The notes: generated from the sequence alone by a model not told the origin. Positions 25,088-34,059 are shown, counted from the stretch's first letter. The stretch is DNA of 64,000 nt from Mesorhizobium sp. INR15 (GCF_015500075.1 NZ_CP045496.1:4164001-4228000); one strand, 5' to 3'. Numbers and translations: made by a program.

Positions 25088-27001
25088 CTATGCCCCGACC
25101 GGTAGACCGTCCTTGCGGCGGATGGCGACAACCGAAGGGCGTGGCAGTTGACCGTCCTTGAAGTCGGGCCACAGCGTCTGCGCCTTGTCGAGTGTCTCGG
25201 CGTCCTCGGCTGGATGCTGGACCGAGAGGAACAGCGTCGTGCCATCGGGCGTGAAGCAGGGTCCGGTTGCCTCGGCACCATGCGGGCAGGTGAACAGAAG
25301 CTTCGGCAGGCCGCGCGCCGCGCCTTCCGTGTCGACGCCATAGACGCCGTCCGGCAGGCCGAAGTCGTTGGCGCCGTCGGTCGCCACCCAGAGCCGGCCA
25401 GCCGGATCGAAGGTGATGTTGTCGGGGCAGACAAACCAGCCGTTTTCCGACGTGTCCGGATGGAAAGTGGCGCCAACGGCCGCGTCCTTGGGGTTGCCGC
25501 AGAGCACGAACAGGTCCCACGCGTATTTCTCCGCGGTGTGGTCGGCATCGGCACCACGGCCGCCGGGCGGGATCAGCTCGACAATATGGCCCCAGAGGTT
25601 TTCGGGACGTGTGTTGGCCGGGTTGACCTTCGACTGGTCACGCTTCTTGTTCTTGGTCATCACCGCGTAGACGCGGCCGGTCACCGGATTGGTCTCGATG
25701 TCCTCGGGACGATCCATCGGCGTTGCACCGAGCGCGTCGGCCGCGAAACGCGTCTTCAGCAGCACTTCCGCCTGGTCGGCAAAGCCGTTCTCGGCGGTGA
25801 GTTTGCCCTGGCCGTGAACCAGCGGCAGCCATGTCATGGAACCGTTGGCGTCATAGCGGGCAACGGACAACACGCCATCGTCCAGCAGATCCTTGGCCGA
25901 AGCCGGATTGGCCGGATCGTAGGCCTTGGCCGAGACGAAACGGTACATGTATTCGAAATAGTCGTCGTCGCCCATGTAGACGACGACCCGGCCATCCTTG
26001 TTGAGGACCACCGTGGATGCCTCGTGCGACATGCGGCCGAGCGCGGTGCGCTTCACCGGCTTGGAACTGGGGTCATAGGGGTCGATCTCGACCACCCAGT
26101 CGAACCGGTTGGCCTCGTTCGGTTCCTTGTCGAGATTGAAGCGGTCGTGGAAGCGGCCACGGCCATAGATGTCGCCGCCATCGAAGCCATAGCGGCCGAG
26201 GAGATCGGCGGTTGGTGCTTTCTTCGGGTCGCCGCCGAAAAGATCGGACACGCCTTCCTCGCAGGTCAGCACAGTGCCCCAGGGCGTAAAGCCTCCGCTG
26301 CAATTGTAACTTGTGCCGAGCACTTTCGTGCCGGTTGCGTCAGCCGAGGTTTTCATCAGGGCGTGACCCGCGACAGGACCGGATACGGTCATCTCGGTGT
26401 TGGCGGTGATGCGGCGGTTGAGCGGGCTGTCCTCGACCATCGACCACTTGCCGTCCGTCAAAAGCACTTCGACGATCGAATGGCCCATGGCGGCCATGCC
26501 GAGATCCACCTGTTCCTTACTCATCACCTTGCCTGCGCCGTCCTCGGTCATGCCGGGGAACATGACGTTGGGCGAAATATACTCGTTGTTGACGCAGAGC
26601 AGGCCGTGGTCGGAATTCACGGTGCCTTTCGGCAGCGGCAGAAAGGCGATGTAGTCGCAGTTGTAGCCAAAACGCTTTTCCTGCTCGTCGGCAGTGACGG
26701 CGTTGCCATTGAAATCCGGCAGGCCGGCAACGAGCGGGTCGCCCCAGCGCGCCACAACAGTCGTTTCATAGCCCTCGGCGGCGGCGTGCGTCTTGTCGTA
26801 GACGCGCTTCAATTCGGGAAAGCCGAGCGTCGAAAGAGCGGCCGCGACATGGGTCTCGCCAGCGAACAGCGAACCAACGAAGCTGCCGCCGGCGATCAGG
26901 GCGCCAGAAGCAAGGCTGCCCTTCAGGAGAGTCCGGCGCGATACGCGCTCGGCGATGACGTCGCGAATGACAGGGGAGGATGAAGACGGGGTGTTGGCCA
27001 T
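25088..27001 (-). CDS. phoX: PhoX family alkaline phosphatase (DUF839), Tat-exported
   Basis: The 637-aa protein has a Tat signal, ERVSRRTLLKGSLASGALIAGGS. The DUF839 beta-propeller follows, with LLCVNNEYISPNVMF, GTSYNCSGGFTPWGTVLTCEEG, GRMSHEASTVVLNKDGRVVVYMGDDD and near the C-terminus FVCPDNITFDPAGRLWVATDG. PhoX releases phosphate from organic phosphoesters in the periplasm using a Ca/Fe cofactor. I chose the ATG at 27001 (MANTPSSSS, GAGAGG upstream); an in-frame start at 27118 would place 39 non-signal residues before the Tat motif. A weak PHO-box-like sequence lies upstream. Confidence 0.9.
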   Translation of the reverse strand: MANTPSSSSPVIRDVIAERVSRRTLLKGSLASGALIAGGSFVGSLFAGETHVAAALSTLGFPELKRVYDKTHAAAEGYETTVVARWGDPLVAGLPDFNGNAVTADEQEKRFGYNCDYIAFLPLPKGTVNSDHGLLCVNNEYISPNVMFPGMTEDGAGKVMSKEQVDLGMAAMGHSIVEVLLTDGKWSMVEDSPLNRRITANTEMTVSGPVAGHALMKTSADATGTKVLGTSYNCSGGFTPWGTVLTCEEGVSDLFGGDPKKAPTADLLGRYGFDGGDIYGRGRFHDRFNLDKEPNEANRFDWVVEIDPYDPSSKPVKRTALGRMSHEASTVVLNKDGRVVVYMGDDDYFEYMYRFVSAKAYDPANPASAKDLLDDGVLSVARYDANGSMTWLPLVHGQGKLTAENGFADQAEVLLKTRFAADALGATPMDRPEDIETNPVTGRVYAVMTKNKKRDQSKVNPANTRPENLWGHIVELIPPGGRGADADHTAEKYAWDLFVLCGNPKDAAVGATFHPDTSENGWFVCPDNITFDPAGRLWVATDGANDFGLPDGVYGVDTEGAARGLPKLLFTCPHGAEATGPCFTPDGTTLFLSVQHPAEDAETLDKAQTLWPDFKDGQLPRPSVVAIRRKDGLPVGA

Positions 27002-27132
27002 TTTTGTCTGCCTCTCAGGGTGGATGGTGACGGCGCACCGCTGCCCTAGTCTGCTTTGGCAACATCCCGATGACATGCGGCGAGGGCCTTCAGGGCCACG
27101 CTGATGGCGCAGGCTCACACTTGGCGGATGGC

Positions 27133-27570
27133 CTACTTGGCCTTTGTACAGGTCGAGGCGGTAAAGGCGCCGTCGGGCTGCTTCATGATGATGTCGAAGG
27201 ACGGGGTCGTTTCGCCGTCCAGCGTCGCCTGCGTCAATGACAGCGAATTGCCGCCGGCCGTGTAGCCGCCAAGCGGCCCTAGCCAGGTGACAACGCCATT
27301 CGCATCCATCTGATAGTTGTAGCCCTGCTGGGCGGCGCCGAAGGTCACCGGGCCGGTATAGACATTTCCCTTGATGGTGATGTCGCCGAGGTTGAGGAAC
27401 AGTCCAAGCAGGTAGACCTCGCAGTGATAGGTGCCGTCGGGCAATTTGCCGTCACTGAAATCGGCACACGCGCTTCCGGTCGCGGCGAACAGAAGCAGGA
27501 TGCCAAGAATGCATGAAATGCGGGATTTTGGGCTGTCGCTCATCGCAGAGAGCTTGCCCCATTTTTGCAT
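27133..27570 (-). CDS. Secreted protein of unknown function
   Basis: The 145-aa product has a signal segment (RISCILGILLLFAATGSACADF) and a mature domain of beta character: PDGTYHCEVYLLGLFLNLGDITIKG, GPVTFGAAQQGYNYQMDANG and FDIIMKQPDGAFTASTCTK, with two Cys residues far apart that could pair. No domain recognised. The start may instead be the in-frame ATG nine codons later (MSDSPKSR). It lies between phoX and the urt promoter region and reads away from urtA. Confidence 0.75.
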   Translation of the reverse strand: MQKWGKLSAMSDSPKSRISCILGILLLFAATGSACADFSDGKLPDGTYHCEVYLLGLFLNLGDITIKGNVYTGPVTFGAAQQGYNYQMDANGVVTWLGPLGGYTAGGNSLSLTQATLDGETTPSFDIIMKQPDGAFTASTCTKAK

Positions 27571-27657
27571 CGCGCCGCAACATTCCTTGTCCGCGAGGCT
27601 TCGGTCTGGGTCAAAAAATAGGCAAATGACTAAATTGGGCTAAAATTAGGCAAAACA

Positions 27658-27676
27658 TTTTGTGCGCTGCGCAAAA
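27658..27676. promoter_or_regulatory. Candidate NtrC enhancer site upstream of urtA
   Basis: TTTTGTGCGCTGCGCAAAA is a 19-bp near-palindrome (7 of 8 arm positions match) in an AT-rich stretch about 120-130 bp before the sigma-54 promoter. That is the usual distance for NtrC. Its GTGC/GCGC half-sites only loosely resemble the TGCACC-N5-GGTGCA consensus, so the assignment is inference. Confidence 0.4.
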
Positions 27677-27782
27677 TTCCCTCAATGAATTTTTAACCGG
27701 CTCTCTTATCTGAAATGCATCTAATATAACAAGCCTATGATAAAACTGCACTTTTACCGGTTTTGCGATGGAGTCATCGCAG

Positions 27783-27799
27783 TTGGCACGGGGGTTGCA
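27783..27799 (+). promoter_or_regulatory. Sigma-54 (RpoN) promoter of the urt operon
   Basis: TTGGCACGGGGGTTGCA matches the RpoN consensus TTGGCACR-N4-TTGCW at every fixed position, with GG and GC correctly spaced (12 bp between the first G of each). It lies 43 bp upstream of the urtA start. RpoN promoters need an activator; for a urea transporter NtrC is the obvious candidate, placing the operon under nitrogen limitation. Confidence 0.92.
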
Positions 27800-27841
27800 T
27801 TGTATGGCTGCGGTGCAATCAACCAGCTTGGAGTGTGCAAT

Positions 27842-29152
27842 ATGAGGGGCAGTTTCTCGACAATAACAAAGATGTTTTCGGTCAGCGCCGTCGCCGCCGG
27901 CCTGATGATGTCCGTTCCAGCAAGGGCGGCGGACGATACGATCAAGGTCGGTATTCTCCATTCGCTTTCGGGGACCATGGCGATCTCGGAGACGACCTTG
28001 AAGGACGCGATGCTGATGCTCATCGACGAGCAGAATGCGAAGGGCGGCCTGCTCGGCAAGAAGCTTGAGGCGGTGGTTGTCGATCCGGCATCCAACTGGC
28101 CGCTGTTCGCCGAAAAGGCGCGTGAGCTGATCTCGAAGGACAAGGTCGCGGCGGTGTTCGGCTGCTGGACCTCGGTGTCGCGTAAGTCGGTGTTGCCGGT
28201 CTTCTCCGAGCTCGACAACATCCTGTTCTACCCCGTCCAGTACGAGGGCGAGGAAAGCGAGCGCAACGTGTTCTACACGGGTGCGGCGCCAAACCAGCAG
28301 GCCATTCCGGCTGTCGACTATCTGATGAGCGCCGATGGCGGCTCGGTGAAGCGCTGGGTGCTTGAAGGCACCGACTATGTCTATCCGCGCACCACCAACA
28401 AGATCCTCGAAGCCTATCTGAAGGCCAAGGGCGTCGCGGCCGAAGACATCATGACCAACTACACGCCGTTCGGATTCTCCGACTGGCAGACCGAGGTTTC
28501 GGCGATCAAGAAATTCGGCTCGGCCGGCAAGAAGACCGCTGTCGTCTCGACGGTCAACGGTGACGCCAACGTGCCGTTCTACAAGGAGCTTGGCAACCAG
28601 GGCGTCAAGGCCGAGGACATCCCGGTCATGGCCTTCTCGGTTGGCGAGGAAGAGCTTGCCGGTCTCGATACGGCGCCGCTGGTCGGCCATCTCGCCGCCT
28701 GGAACTATTTCGAGAGCGTCGATACGCCCGAGAACAAGAAGTTCATCGCCGATTGGCACAAATTCATCAAGAACGACAAGCGCACCACCAATGACCCGAT
28801 GGAAGCCCACTACATCGGCTTCAACATGTGGGTGAAGGCGGTCGAGAAGGCCGGCACCACCGATCCCGACAAGGTCATCGATGCGATGGTCGGCGTTTCC
28901 GTGCCGAACCTGACCGGCGGCTACTCGACCATGATGCCGAACCATCACATCACCAAGCCGGTGCTGATTGGCGAAATCCAGGCTGACGGCCAGTTCGAGA
29001 CGGTGTCGCGGACACCCGGCCTGGTGATGGGCGACGAGTGGTCCGACTACCTGCCAGACTCCAAGGACCTGATCTCCGATTGGCGCGCGCCCTTGTCTTG
29101 CGGCAACTTCAACGTTGCCACCGGCAAATGCGGCGGCAAGGGAACCAATTGA
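27842..29152 (+). CDS. urtA: Urea ABC transporter, periplasmic substrate-binding protein
   Basis: The 436-aa protein has a signal peptide ending SVPARAADD and a type I periplasmic binding-protein fold: IKVGILHSLSGTMAISE, AVFGCWTSVSRKSVLPVFSE and NILFYPVQYEGEESERNVFYTGAAPNQQ. These are hallmark UrtA segments, and the Tyr/Glu/Ser residues in them form the urea or amide-binding cleft of the UrtA/FmdD/AmiC group. The ATG at 27842 follows GGAG; upstream in-frame codons include the promoter and are not coding. It opens urtABCDE. Short-chain amide specificity cannot be excluded, but gene order and similarity favour urea. Confidence 0.94.
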   Translation: MRGSFSTITKMFSVSAVAAGLMMSVPARAADDTIKVGILHSLSGTMAISETTLKDAMLMLIDEQNAKGGLLGKKLEAVVVDPASNWPLFAEKARELISKDKVAAVFGCWTSVSRKSVLPVFSELDNILFYPVQYEGEESERNVFYTGAAPNQQAIPAVDYLMSADGGSVKRWVLEGTDYVYPRTTNKILEAYLKAKGVAAEDIMTNYTPFGFSDWQTEVSAIKKFGSAGKKTAVVSTVNGDANVPFYKELGNQGVKAEDIPVMAFSVGEEELAGLDTAPLVGHLAAWNYFESVDTPENKKFIADWHKFIKNDKRTTNDPMEAHYIGFNMWVKAVEKAGTTDPDKVIDAMVGVSVPNLTGGYSTMMPNHHITKPVLIGEIQADGQFETVSRTPGLVMGDEWSDYLPDSKDLISDWRAPLSCGNFNVATGKCGGKGTN

Positions 29153-29259
29153 TCCTCCCAGGGCTGGACCGTCAGGCCCATGCCCAAGACCGCGTGCGTC
29201 CGGACGGTTTCCTCCACTGTCCGGACGCCCAGTTCAACCTTCAGGGTTACCAAAAACCG

Positions 29260-30876
29260 ATGAACGTGTTTCGTGCGATTGGCCTGGCGCTGTTGTTCCT
29301 GCTGGCGACGTTGTCGTCGTCAGGTGCGGCGGAAGCGGATCTGCGCGCCATCATCGCCAAGTTCGCCACGGCCAAGGGTTTTTCGGAGACGGGTGCTGTC
29401 GTTCATGAATTGTCGGCGACAGGCGATCCGGCTGTGGAGCGGCCGCTCGCGGCACTTGCCGACGGCAATCTCTATGTCCGCACGGCCGATTCACTTGTGT
29501 TTGTCGGCAAGGAAACCGGCGAGACCGTTGCGCTCTTCGATCCGCTGAGCGGTGAAGCCTCCGGTGACGCCGCCAAGGGCGACATCACCAAGATCAAGGT
29601 CAACAACACGCTGCGCCGCGCCATCCGCGACGCGCTGGGCACGCTGACGCTGGGTGCCAAGGATCCGGCCGTGCGCATTGCCGCAGCCAGCACCATGTTC
29701 AAGACGCCGGATGCCGTGAACATCGAGCCGCTGGACAGCGCGATTGCCAGTGAGACGGTTGCAAGCGTCAAGGCACTGCTTGAGCAGGCGCGCGCGGCCT
29801 CAATCCTGGTCTCGGACAGGCCGGAGGCCGACAAGCTTGCCGCGATCGAACTCATCGCCGCACGCGGCGACCGCGATGCTGTCTCGTTGCTGACCTCCGT
29901 CGAGGCCAGTGCCTCGGGTGCGGTCAAGGATGCGGCGACGGCAGCGATCGCCAACATCAATTCGACGCTGGCTTTCTGGGATGCCGGTCAGAACATCTGG
30001 TATGGCATCTCGCTGGGCTCGGTGCTGCTGCTGGCTGCGATCGGGTTGGCCATCACCTTCGGCGTCATGGGCGTCATCAACATGGCGCATGGCGAGATGG
30101 TGATGCTGGGCGCCTACACCACCTTCGTCGTCCAGCAGGTCATCCGCACGTCCTTTCCTGGCCTGTTTGACTGGTCGCTGGTCATCGCCCTGCCGCTGGC
30201 TTTCTTGGTTGCCGCGCTCGTCGGCCTGGCCATTGAGCGCGGCGTCATCCGTTTTCTCTATGGCCGCCCGCTGGAGACGCTGCTCGCCACATGGGGCGTA
30301 TCGCTGATCCTGCAGCAGGCGGTGCGCTCGATCTTCGGGCCGACCAACCAGGAAGTCGGCAATCCTTCCTGGATGTCAGGTTCCTTTGACGTCGGGCAGC
30401 TTGCCATTACCTGGAACCGCCTCTGGATCCTGGTTTTCGCGCTCAGCGTCTTCGCGGTCCTGCTCTATGTGATGAAGCGGACCCCATGGGGGCTGCAGAT
30501 GCGCGCCGTCACCGCCAACCGGCGCATGGCCGCCTCCATGGGCATCAAGACGCCATGGGTTGATGCGCTGACCTTCGCGCTGGGGTCCGGCATAGCCGGC
30601 ATCGCGGGCGTGGCGCTGAGCCAGATCGACAATGTCTCTCCCAATCTCGGCCGTGGCTACATTATCGACAGTTTCATGGTCGTGGTTTTCGGTGGTGTCG
30701 GCAATCTCTGGGGCACGCTGGTCGGCGCCTTCTCGCTCGGCATTCTCAACAAATTCCTCGAACCCTATGCGGGTGCCGTGCTCGGCAAGATCGTCGTGCT
30801 GGTGCTGATCATCCTGTTCATCCAAAAGCGCCCGCGCGGCCTGTTCGCGCTCAAGGGCAGGGCGGTGGAAGCGTGA
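29260..30876 (+). CDS. urtB: Urea ABC transporter permease UrtB
   Basis: The 538-aa protein starts with a signal-like helix (MNVFRAIGLALLFLLATLSS), then has a long periplasmic domain of about 220 residues, an extension typical of UrtB over plain LivH. About eight membrane helices of the branched-chain-amino-acid permease type follow, with FGVMGVINMAHGEMVMLGAY as the LivH signature and GGVGNLWGTLVGAFSLGILN near the end. Together with UrtC it forms the membrane channel. It lies 107 bp after urtA and overlaps urtC (TGATG). Confidence 0.95.
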   Translation: MNVFRAIGLALLFLLATLSSSGAAEADLRAIIAKFATAKGFSETGAVVHELSATGDPAVERPLAALADGNLYVRTADSLVFVGKETGETVALFDPLSGEASGDAAKGDITKIKVNNTLRRAIRDALGTLTLGAKDPAVRIAAASTMFKTPDAVNIEPLDSAIASETVASVKALLEQARAASILVSDRPEADKLAAIELIAARGDRDAVSLLTSVEASASGAVKDAATAAIANINSTLAFWDAGQNIWYGISLGSVLLLAAIGLAITFGVMGVINMAHGEMVMLGAYTTFVVQQVIRTSFPGLFDWSLVIALPLAFLVAALVGLAIERGVIRFLYGRPLETLLATWGVSLILQQAVRSIFGPTNQEVGNPSWMSGSFDVGQLAITWNRLWILVFALSVFAVLLYVMKRTPWGLQMRAVTANRRMAASMGIKTPWVDALTFALGSGIAGIAGVALSQIDNVSPNLGRGYIIDSFMVVVFGGVGNLWGTLVGAFSLGILNKFLEPYAGAVLGKIVVLVLIILFIQKRPRGLFALKGRAVEA

Positions 30877-32102
30877 TGTCAGGACGCTTCTTTGCCGCTG
30901 GTGCGGACCGCCGCATCGCCATCACGGTTCTCATCCTGCTCGCGGTTGCCATCGTCGTGCCGCTGCTCAATCTGGCGGTGTCGCCGACCAATACCTTCTA
31001 TGTGCCGTCCTACATCGTCGCGCTGACCGGCAAATATCTCTGCTATGCGCTGCTCGCGCTGGCGCTCGACCTTGTCTGGGGTTACTGCGGCATCCTCTCG
31101 CTCGGCCATGGCGCTTTCTTCGCGCTCGGCGGCTATGCGATGGGCATGTACCTGATGCGCCAGATCGGCTCGCGCGGCGTCTATGGCAATCCGGTTCTGC
31201 CTGATTTCATGGTGTTCCTGAACTACAAGGAATTGCCCTGGTTCTGGACCGGCTTCGACCATTTCTGGTTCGCGGCGATCATGGTGATTGCGGTGCCCGG
31301 CCTGCTCGCCTTCGTCTTCGGCTGGTTCGCTTTCCGCAGCCGTGTCACCGGCGTCTATCTCTCGATCATCACCCAGGCGATGACCTATGCGCTGCTACTC
31401 GCCTTCTTTCGCAACGACATGGGCTTTGGCGGTAACAATGGCCTGACCGATTTCAAGGACATCCTCGGCTTCAACGTGCAGGCAGACGCGACGCGTTCGG
31501 CGCTGTTCGCCGCCAGCGCGGTGATGCTGGCGCTTGCCGTCTCCGTCACCTGGGCAATCGTCGGCTCGAAATACGGCAAGCTGCTGATGGCGGTGCGTGA
31601 TGCCGAGAGCCGAACGCGCTTCCTCGGCTGGCGGGCGGAGAACGTCAAACTGTTTGCCTTGACGGTCTCCGCTGTCATGGCCGGCATTGCCGGCGCGCTC
31701 TACGTGCCGCAAGTCGGCATCATCAATCCAGGTGAGTTCGAGCCCTCCAATTCGATCGAAGTCGTGGTCTGGGCGGCTGTTGGCGGGCGTGGCACCATCG
31801 TCGGGCCGATCATTGGTGCGCTGCTGGTCAATGCCGGCAAGTCCTGGTTCACCGGCGTGCTGCCGGAATTCTGGCTGTTCGCGCTTGGCGGGCTGTTCGT
31901 TGCCGTGACGTTGCTTTTGCCCAAAGGCATCATCGGCATGTGGGACAGCTGGCGCGGCAACGCCAAGGCAATGCGGGCGGTCTCCGTCGCGGCCGAAGCC
32001 GGCACCGGCACGGGCATCGACATCACGCCGCCAAAGGCTGTGCGTGCCGCGGCAAGAACGCCCGGCGAATGGTCCTCGCCCGAACCACAGCCGGCGGAGT
32101 AG
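30876..32102 (+). CDS. urtC: Urea ABC transporter permease UrtC
   Basis: The 408-aa LivM-type permease has about ten membrane helices, including LVWGYCGILSLGHGAFFALGGYAMGMYLM near residue 65 (the LivM signature) and AVGGRGTIVGPIIGALLVNAGKSWF near residue 300. A polar tail of about 40 residues follows the last helix. It pairs with UrtB in the inner membrane. The ATG at 30876 shares its A with the urtB TGA stop; a GTG one codon earlier is also possible. urtD starts 4 nt after its stop. Confidence 0.95.
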   Translation: MSGRFFAAGADRRIAITVLILLAVAIVVPLLNLAVSPTNTFYVPSYIVALTGKYLCYALLALALDLVWGYCGILSLGHGAFFALGGYAMGMYLMRQIGSRGVYGNPVLPDFMVFLNYKELPWFWTGFDHFWFAAIMVIAVPGLLAFVFGWFAFRSRVTGVYLSIITQAMTYALLLAFFRNDMGFGGNNGLTDFKDILGFNVQADATRSALFAASAVMLALAVSVTWAIVGSKYGKLLMAVRDAESRTRFLGWRAENVKLFALTVSAVMAGIAGALYVPQVGIINPGEFEPSNSIEVVVWAAVGGRGTIVGPIIGALLVNAGKSWFTGVLPEFWLFALGGLFVAVTLLLPKGIIGMWDSWRGNAKAMRAVSVAAEAGTGTGIDITPPKAVRAAARTPGEWSSPEPQPAE

Positions 32103-32106
32103 GGCG

Positions 32107-32853
32107 ATGAGCAAGTCCAACACCATCCTCTATCTCGACGGCGTCTCGGTCTCCTTCGACGGTTTTCGCGCCATCAACAACCTGTCGCTGGTGCTCGACA
32201 AGGGCGAGATGCGCGCCATCATCGGCCCTAACGGCGCTGGCAAGACGACTATGATGGACATCGTCACCGGCAAGACGCGGCCGGACGAGGGCGAGGTGTT
32301 CTTCGACGGCCAGGTCGACCTGACCAAGCATGACGAAGCCGAGATCGCCATGATGGGCATCGGCCGCAAGTTCCAGAAGCCGACCGTCTTCGAAAGCCAC
32401 ACGATCGAGGAAAACCTGATGCTGGCGCTGAAAGGCCCACGCTCGATCTTCCCCGCGCTGTTCCATCGCGGCTCGGCCAAAGAGGCACGGCAGATCGATG
32501 ACATCCTCGGCATCATCCGTCTCGGCGACAAACGTGAAGATCTCGCCGCCAATCTCAGTCACGGACAAAAGCAGTGGCTGGAGATCGGCATGCTTCTGGC
32601 GCAGGACCCGAAACTGCTTCTGGTCGACGAGCCGGTGGCCGGCATGACCGACGCCGAGACCGAGGAAACCGCGCGTCTGCTGAGGGATATCGCACGGGAC
32701 CATTCGGTCATTGTCGTCGAGCATGACATGCATTTCGTGCGCGAACTTGGTGTCAAGGTCACCTGCCTGCATGAGGGCTCGGTGCTCTCCGAAGGCACGC
32801 TTGATTTCGTTTCGGCCGACGACCGTGTCGTCGAAGTCTACCTGGGGAGATGA
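32107..32853 (+). CDS. urtD: Urea ABC transporter ATP-binding protein UrtD
   Basis: The 248-aa LivG-type ATPase has Walker A IIGPNGAGKTTMMDIVTG, Q-loop GIGRKFQKPTVFESHTIEENL, the signature NLSHGQKQWLEIGMLL (SHGQ in place of the usual SGGQ, typical of UrtD) and Walker B KLLLVDEPVAGMTDAE, then VVEHDMHFV with the switch His. It powers urea import with UrtE. The ATG at 32107 was chosen over longer in-frame codons within urtC. Its stop is two bases before a short ORF that bridges to urtE. Confidence 0.95.
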   Translation: MSKSNTILYLDGVSVSFDGFRAINNLSLVLDKGEMRAIIGPNGAGKTTMMDIVTGKTRPDEGEVFFDGQVDLTKHDEAEIAMMGIGRKFQKPTVFESHTIEENLMLALKGPRSIFPALFHRGSAKEARQIDDILGIIRLGDKREDLAANLSHGQKQWLEIGMLLAQDPKLLLVDEPVAGMTDAETEETARLLRDIARDHSVIVVEHDMHFVRELGVKVTCLHEGSVLSEGTLDFVSADDRVVEVYLGR

Positions 32854-32855
32854 GC

Positions 32856-32921
32856 ATGGTCTGGCGGGTTCCGTTTCATCGTTTCGACCTTTCGTTCCTC
32901 AAGCGCTGGATCAGGCGCTGA
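32856..32921 (+). CDS. Putative 21-residue small protein between urtD and urtE
   Basis: A 21-codon frame starts ATG-GTC-TGG two bases after the urtD stop and ends TGA one base before the urtE ATG. It is preceded by GGGGAGA at a good distance, a better ribosome site than urtE itself has. The peptide is strongly cationic and aromatic (starts MVWRVPFHRF, ends KRWIRR), with no acidic residue except one Asp. It could be a leader that couples translation of urtE or a small membrane-associated subunit. Conservation is unknown; it could also be a chance frame in a spacer. Confidence 0.45.
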   Translation: MVWRVPFHRFDLSFLKRWIRR

Positions 32922-32922
32922 G

Positions 32923-33618
32923 ATGCTCGAAGTCTCTGATGCCACGCTCCACTATGGCGCCGCCCAGGCGCTGCGCGGCGTGTCGCTGAAGGCGGGCGCG
33001 GGCAAGATCACCTGCGTGCTTGGCCGCAACGGCGTCGGCAAGACAAGTTTGATGAGATCGATCGTCGGCCACCATCGGCTGACGAGCGGAAGCGTTGCCT
33101 TCGAGGGGAAGGCGCTCGACCGGAGCGCGGCGTATGACCGCGCCCGGTCGGGCATCGCATTCGTGCCGCAAGGCAGGGAGATTTTTCCACTGCTGACTGT
33201 GCGGGAAAATCTGGAGTCGGGTTTCGCGCCGTTAAAACGCGCTGACCGCAATGTGCCTGCCCATGTCTTCGAACTGTTCCCGGTGCTGAAGCAAATGCTC
33301 GGCCGCCGTGGCGGTGATCTTTCCGGCGGCCAGCAGCAGCAGCTTGCCATAGGCCGGGCGCTGGTGATGCGGCCGAAATTGCTGGTGCTGGATGAGCCGA
33401 CCGAAGGCATCCAGCCGTCGATCATCAAGGATATCGGGCGCGCCATCCGCTATCTGCGCGACCAGGCCGGCATCGCGGTGCTGCTGGTCGAACAATATCT
33501 CGACTTCTGCCGCGAGCTCGCCGACGAGGTCAACATCATGGATCGTGGCCAGATAGTGCACACTGGCCCGGCCGAAGATCTCGACAGGGCGGACGTCCGC
33601 AAGTTTCTGACCGTCTAG
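32923..33618 (+). CDS. urtE: Urea ABC transporter ATP-binding protein UrtE
   Basis: The 231-aa LivF-type ATPase has Walker A VLGRNGVGKTSLMRSIVG, Q-loop GIAFVPQGREIFPLLTVRENL, signature DLSGGQQQQLAIGRAL and Walker B LLVLDEPTEGIQPSI, then VLLVEQYLDFC, where Gln-Tyr replaces the usual switch His-Asp as in other LivF/UrtE proteins. It closes the operon; no urease genes follow in this window, so imported urea must be hydrolysed by enzymes encoded elsewhere. Confidence 0.95.
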   Translation: MLEVSDATLHYGAAQALRGVSLKAGAGKITCVLGRNGVGKTSLMRSIVGHHRLTSGSVAFEGKALDRSAAYDRARSGIAFVPQGREIFPLLTVRENLESGFAPLKRADRNVPAHVFELFPVLKQMLGRRGGDLSGGQQQQLAIGRALVMRPKLLVLDEPTEGIQPSIIKDIGRAIRYLRDQAGIAVLLVEQYLDFCRELADEVNIMDRGQIVHTGPAEDLDRADVRKFLTV

Positions 33619-33882
33619 AGGTCCTGACGCGGCCGCAAGCCCATGACGGGCCTCGACATTTCTCCGGCCCATCGGATCACGACCCTGGCATGTCGACCAG
33701 TGCGTGCTAGTCTTGGCTTGGCCCTGTGAGTCGGCCGCTTCGCGTATCAGTCTGATTTATTGCGGATCGAGGCAAAGTGCGGGCGCACGCTGGCAAGTTC
33801 CACGCAAGCAAGGCTACCTAGCTTCCCTCCTGTGATCTGTTTGTCGTTCAACGCGTTTGAGCACACAGGCTAAGGGACAGCC

Positions 33883-34059
33883 ATGCAACGTTTCGTCGAG
33901 GACTATCAGAAGCGACGCCTTACCGAGCGCGTCGACATCATGACGGCGATCAATATCCTGAGATCACAGGGCTACGATCGCGAGGACCTGATCGAGGAGA
34001 TCACCAAAGTTTTCTATGTCGATCTCGATGCCTACAATGAGGTGGTCATGGCAGCGTAA
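33883..34059 (+). CDS. Small conserved-looking protein of 58 residues, unknown function
   Basis: This short frame begins MQRFVEDYQKRRLTERVDIM and ends YVDLDAYNEVVMAA. It has a good Shine-Dalgarno (AAGGGA) before the ATG and codon use like its neighbours. The composition is soluble, amphipathic and helical with no membrane segment. I recall no domain for it. It stands alone between urtE and a convergent diguanylate cyclase gene, with a hairpin (GGCGGG/CCCGCC, 34097-34113) after it. The 264-bp spacer before it holds nothing else I can name. Confidence 0.7.
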   Translation: MQRFVEDYQKRRLTERVDIMTAINILRSQGYDREDLIEEITKVFYVDLDAYNEVVMAA

